Part shown: piece by piece, positions 60,601 through 64,000 of the stretch
Position numbering within the stretch: position 1 is the stretch's first letter
How the letters are laid out: each line of letters opens with the position of its first letter
NCBI GenBank assembly: GCA_013398055.1
Contig: VZRS01004405.1
Coordinates: forward strand, 1 to 64,000
Reading direction: 5' to 3'
Source: Ifrita kowaldi
Lineage: Eukaryota; Chordata; Aves; Passeriformes; Cinclosomatidae
Length of the DNA: 64,000 nucleotides
The notes under the pieces: model-generated
Databases searched by the model: none
Told to the model about the DNA's origin: nothing
The model's input: only the letters and a program-made list of their open reading frames with translations
Made by a program: the position numbers and the translations under genes

Positions 60601-63600
60601 CATGGAATGCTGGAGTGTGAATCCCAGGCTCAACAACAGCCCTGCAGAAGTGCTGGACTTTTGTTGATGCACTGAGGGACTCGACATGGGGAATGGGACT
60701 TGTTCCCACTGTGGGGAGCTCAGGGAAGCAGCGCCTCGCCCTCCACAAGCAACGCACCATTGAGAGTGCTCACGAGATGGATGTTCACCAGGTTCATCAC
60801 AATATCGACAACAGGACAGAGCTGCAACACAGAGCAGAGATGCAAATGCTCAACCCCCCTCACCAGCATCACCCACAGCCTGCCCAGACCCCCTCCTTTC
60901 CCTCCAGGGAAAAAGCAGCATGGCAATAAGCACAGCTGGGATGCTGTGAAAGACTTGGGGTGGTGGAGCATCCCTGGAGCTCTGGGACCACACTGCAGGG
61001 GAATGTTTTGATCTGGGGAACATCTGAGGCATCACCCTACAGGCAGCAGACCCGTGGAGCTGCCAGGCTGCCCACTGACCCCCCCAGCCCCATGGCACAT
61101 GCCAGTAATGTGGAAGAGCAGCACAGAGAGATGGTGCAGCTTGCTGTGAACTCATAACCAGTTTTTCCCAATATCTCTGTGTTTCAGCTGCAAAAGGAGG
61201 ACAATCCTCAGCCGTACCAAAGCGGGCAGAGTCGCTGTCAGCTGGCGAAGCACCAGCTCATTCACTGACAGGGTGAGTAAGCTGGAAAGGAAGGAAAAAA
61301 TCTCTGAATCAGCACAAACAAAGCTCCAGGACAGGAGACAAAAAGATCTCCAGCCTTCACTTTACGCTCTCCTACACCCTCCGTCATCCCTTCAGGGCCA
61401 ATGCTGTGGCTGATGCTCGCCAGAGCACAGGCTGGAGATACAAAAGAGCCACTTACCCCACTGAGGGGAGAATGGGGCTCATTGCTGAGAACCACAGAAT
61501 CATTAAGGTTGGAAAAGACATCTAAAATTGTCAAGTCCAACCATCAGCTCTGCACCACCACCATGTTCACCACTAAACCATGTCCTCAAGTGCCATAGCC
61601 GTGGTTTTTTAGCACTTCCAGGGGTGGTGTCTCTACCACTCCCCTGGGCAGCCTGTTCCAATGCTTGACAACACTTTCTGTGAAGAAATTTTTCCTTCAG
61701 CTCTCAGGGAGCTTTCACTGCATGAAAGGAGTGAGCCTCTCACAGTCTAACCTTGTGTTTGGTGTCTCCCCCTGGTATTTAAATCAGCACTGTAGTTAAG
61801 GGAAGAGGGAGCTGTTAGGAAATATCTTCATGTTAGTTACTGGGAACAAACAATTTGCATCTGGAATAACAAGAAGAGAAATCTGCTGTGTGACATTTGC
61901 ATGCTGCTGCTGAACAACTCGCTCAGGACGTGCGATGCCTGCAGCAGCACAGAGGCAGTTTTGTCTGATAATCAATATAGTTCTGGACTGTTGAGTTGGC
62001 AAGACACAGACAGCAGGAATTCATAGAGCACCTGTTATTTATGGCCACATTCTGCCTACAGATGCCTCTGAGGAGCTGCCATGAAGCCAATTGTGTATAT
62101 CTACACTCCCCTTGCCCCCCCAGGAGTTCGCTTCCTGCAAACCATCACTTTAAACCTGCTAAAAATTAAAACATGACCCCCAGAGCAGGTGAGTCATGTT
62201 CCTCTGTTCACCCACACAGCATTTTTCAAAGCAGCTGCTGCACTGATTGAAATGTAATGCATAATGTAAAAATTAATTAGGAGAATTTCGATGAGCCTGA
62301 AAAGTGAGTAATTCAAAAGCAGTAGAAGGAAATATTTCCCATGATCAATTTACTGCTGCGTTCATCAATACGTGAAGTCAGCAAATCCTTGCTGTCAAGA
62401 ATTTAATAAGACTGAGCAAGAGATGGGGCATTTGCATGGAATTGCACACAACCACAGCAGTCAGAGGGAAACTCCACGTGCCCAGCATTCTCCTGGGACA
62501 GCAGCCAAAGGCCAAGTACACAACCAGGGGAAGTAATGGTCCTGTTTTCCTGGAATTCTCCCAGCCCTATTACTCCTACCCTTTGGATATCAATTCTCTA
62601 GCTAAGTCTAGAGAAAGTGTGTTGGGAAAGGTACCAAACCTCATGCTTCAGATCTTAAAATTTCCACAGGCAAACAGGGCAAATTAACTCTCATTCCACT
62701 GAAGCAATTGGCATTGGCAATAGGAAAGAAATTCCATCCCTGAGGCCTGGCTCTGTATCAGCTGAGCACCGTCTGTGTCCTGGCAGACTGTTCATATTGT
62801 GGGATAAAGAGGAGAGAATTGCACATTAACAGAAAACATAAATCCACAGGCACTTACCCAGAAAGGACCTTGATCTTTATGGCCCCAAGAATGCAGAGGC
62901 AGTCTTCAGTGACAACCTGGAACGTGCCAGATTCAAAATTCGTGCATTTAATGTTTGCAGTAATGTTCACCTCCACTAAGATATCAATGAGCTCTGAGAG
63001 CAGGCCAACCAAGCTGCAAAAAAGCAAACGGGATGATTCCAACTCTCAGCCTCTACCCAGAGAAACTCACCAAAGCCACGAGAAACAGACTTCTCCTCCA
63101 TCTCCTGCAGACCACTACCCATGCCACAAGCCATCTTTTGGTGTCTGTTTTGCTCTGTGACTTTATTACAGGTAAGATACACCTCAAAATCCTTGAGAGA
63201 TACAAAATATGTCAGGGTAGGGGTTTCCCTCAACATCCATCCTGAATCCCCCACTCACCAGTTGCCTCTGAGCTGCAGCTTTGCCCCGATGGTCAGCTGG
63301 ACCCCAATCCCTGGCAGCAGCACCACCGACAGCCTGGGCACCCGGACCTTGATGAGGTGCAGGCTGTGAACAACAGCAAAGGCTGGCACAAATTAAAAAC
63401 CCCTTCCAGCAGCTGAGCAGCTGTACCCAGGGAGGAACCCACGGCACCCACAGCACCCCAGCCACCTCCAGCTGGAGGCACAACGGTAAGAGACAGCTGA
63501 CTAAAAGAAGGCAGCCTAGAACCAGATTGGGGTGGAAGCTGACTTTGGAGAGCCGTCTGCTTTTTCCCTCTGTGGTCCCTTTTCCCTCCCTCAGTGCTGT

Positions 63601-63926
63601 CAGGCATTAACAGCACCACCAGAGCTGTCATTCTGCACCTGCACCCATAACCTGCAGTGTCCCTTGCCACCCACACTGCTACCACACAGACATTGCTTGG
63701 GTCAGAATTTCAGTACCACAGTAAAACAAGGATAAGAGCCCAGGCCAACCATGCCAGGGGCAGCTCAGCTCATCTTGTTCAGAGCTGATGCTGAAGGAGC
63801 ACTCACAGTGAAGCACTTACTCCGTGATGCTGGTGGGAGAGTTCAGCTGACCCCCTTCACCCATGATGTTGGGAACCACAAGACCCTGCAGGTGCTGGTG
63901 GATGAGCCCATTATGAATTATGGCAT
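54663..63926 (-). CDS. Two-domain BPI-fold protein, OCX36/BPIFB7 candidate (first exon outside window)
   Basis: Exons, right to left: 63926-63821, 63363-63259, 63013-62858, 61281-61218, 60821-60758, 60227-60136, 59122-58949, 58335-58282, 57890-57816, 57685-57518, 57407-57340, 56248-56206, 55710-55647, 55314-55238, 54686-54663. Total 1334 nt in frame, at least 443 aa. The first visible exon starts in phase 1 as relatives do after the signal exon, so only that exon and the 5' UTR should be missing. Landmarks: LIKVRVPRLSVVLLPGIGVQ, ELIDILVEVNITANIKC, LCPVVDIVMNLVN, IHYQLASIPYTSGKFLGLDL, SIKLMLRGNPLILLEENKAS, DLALNVRVSIVGGKLVLQL, ALSIGIPLPKVLRIPLVNVD. Both domain cysteines are present (TEDC and LCPVV). 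There is no Gly-rich insert. Exon 57890-57816 (25 codons) has no counterpart in relatives and is doubtful. Being next to TENP suggests the eggshell gene OCX36; BPIFB2 is the alternative. Confidence 0.87.
56596..56664 (+). mobile_element. CR1 LINE 3' end fragment
   Basis: It contains ctggatgatctttaagatccc followed by ccaacccaaaccattctgtg and attctatg, the standard CR1 tail in sense orientation, inside an intron. Confidence 0.85.
60260..60409. repeat. 37-bp minisatellite, four copies
   Basis: Four nearly identical 37-base units (each containing ggaaatcagcagccacacaa, then cctcccctgaccccaaa) stand head to tail in an intron. Only the first unit shows a clear substitution, indicating recent expansion. 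Confidence 0.95.
61491..61700 (-). mobile_element. CR1 LINE fragment
   Basis: The plus strand runs accacagaatcattaaggttgg, then through ccactaaaccatgtcctcaa and ctgggcagcctgttccaatg, the complement of a CR1 3' region; it fades out near 61700. Located in an intron. Confidence 0.88.
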
Positions 63927-64000
63927 CTGAGAGAACTGGAAAACATCTGTGCGTGAGGACCAGCACGGGCAGCAGTGACCTCTCCCCTCTCAGGCAGATC

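Overview
This is nuclear DNA from a bird. It has interrupted genes with GT-AG introns, CR1 retroposon ends, and the avian egg-white gene TENP. The locus is the one where CDK5RAP1 adjoins the cluster of BPI-fold (BPIF/PLUNC) genes. Which bird it is cannot be read from the sequence; BPIFB4 and BPIFB6 look dead here, which I would not expect in chicken, so another lineage is likely.

Layout. 1-5902 (+): most of CDK5RAP1, a mitochondrial tRNA methylthiotransferase, with its 5' end outside the window and an internal coding block missing beside an ambiguous base. 5903-14767: no recognisable gene. 14768-18936 (-, promoter near 20690): an intact one-domain BPIF gene with a long Gly/Leu repeat, in the place mammals keep BPIFA genes. 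22266-25523 (-): a BPIFB4 pseudogene. 27739-33791 (-, promoter near 34940): an intact two-domain BPIFB gene with a 10-residue Gly-Leu-Leu-Gly repeat, in the BPIFB3 position. 38639-41773 (-): a BPIFB6 pseudogene with several frameshifts and lost exons. 44923-50429 (+): TENP, complete and inverted relative to its relatives. 54663-63926 (-): another two-domain BPIF gene, lacking only its first exon(s), plausibly the OCX36/BPIFB7 type.

How the genes relate. The BPIF genes share one exon plan with conserved phases: signal-peptide exon ending in phase 1, then exons of about 105, 147, 64, 61 and 92 nt, and so on. This plan let me follow each gene and spot broken exons. Reassembled coding lengths stay in frame: 428 aa (14.8 kb gene), 645 aa (27.7 kb gene), 450 aa (TENP), and at least 443 aa (54.7 kb gene). 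The products should be secreted lipid-binding or antimicrobial proteins of mucosa, oviduct or egg. CDK5RAP1 is an unrelated neighbour whose tail-to-tail position matches the mammalian locus, so the order CDK5RAP1 - BPIFA-like - BPIFB4 - BPIFB3 - BPIFB6 is conserved while function has been lost at two loci.
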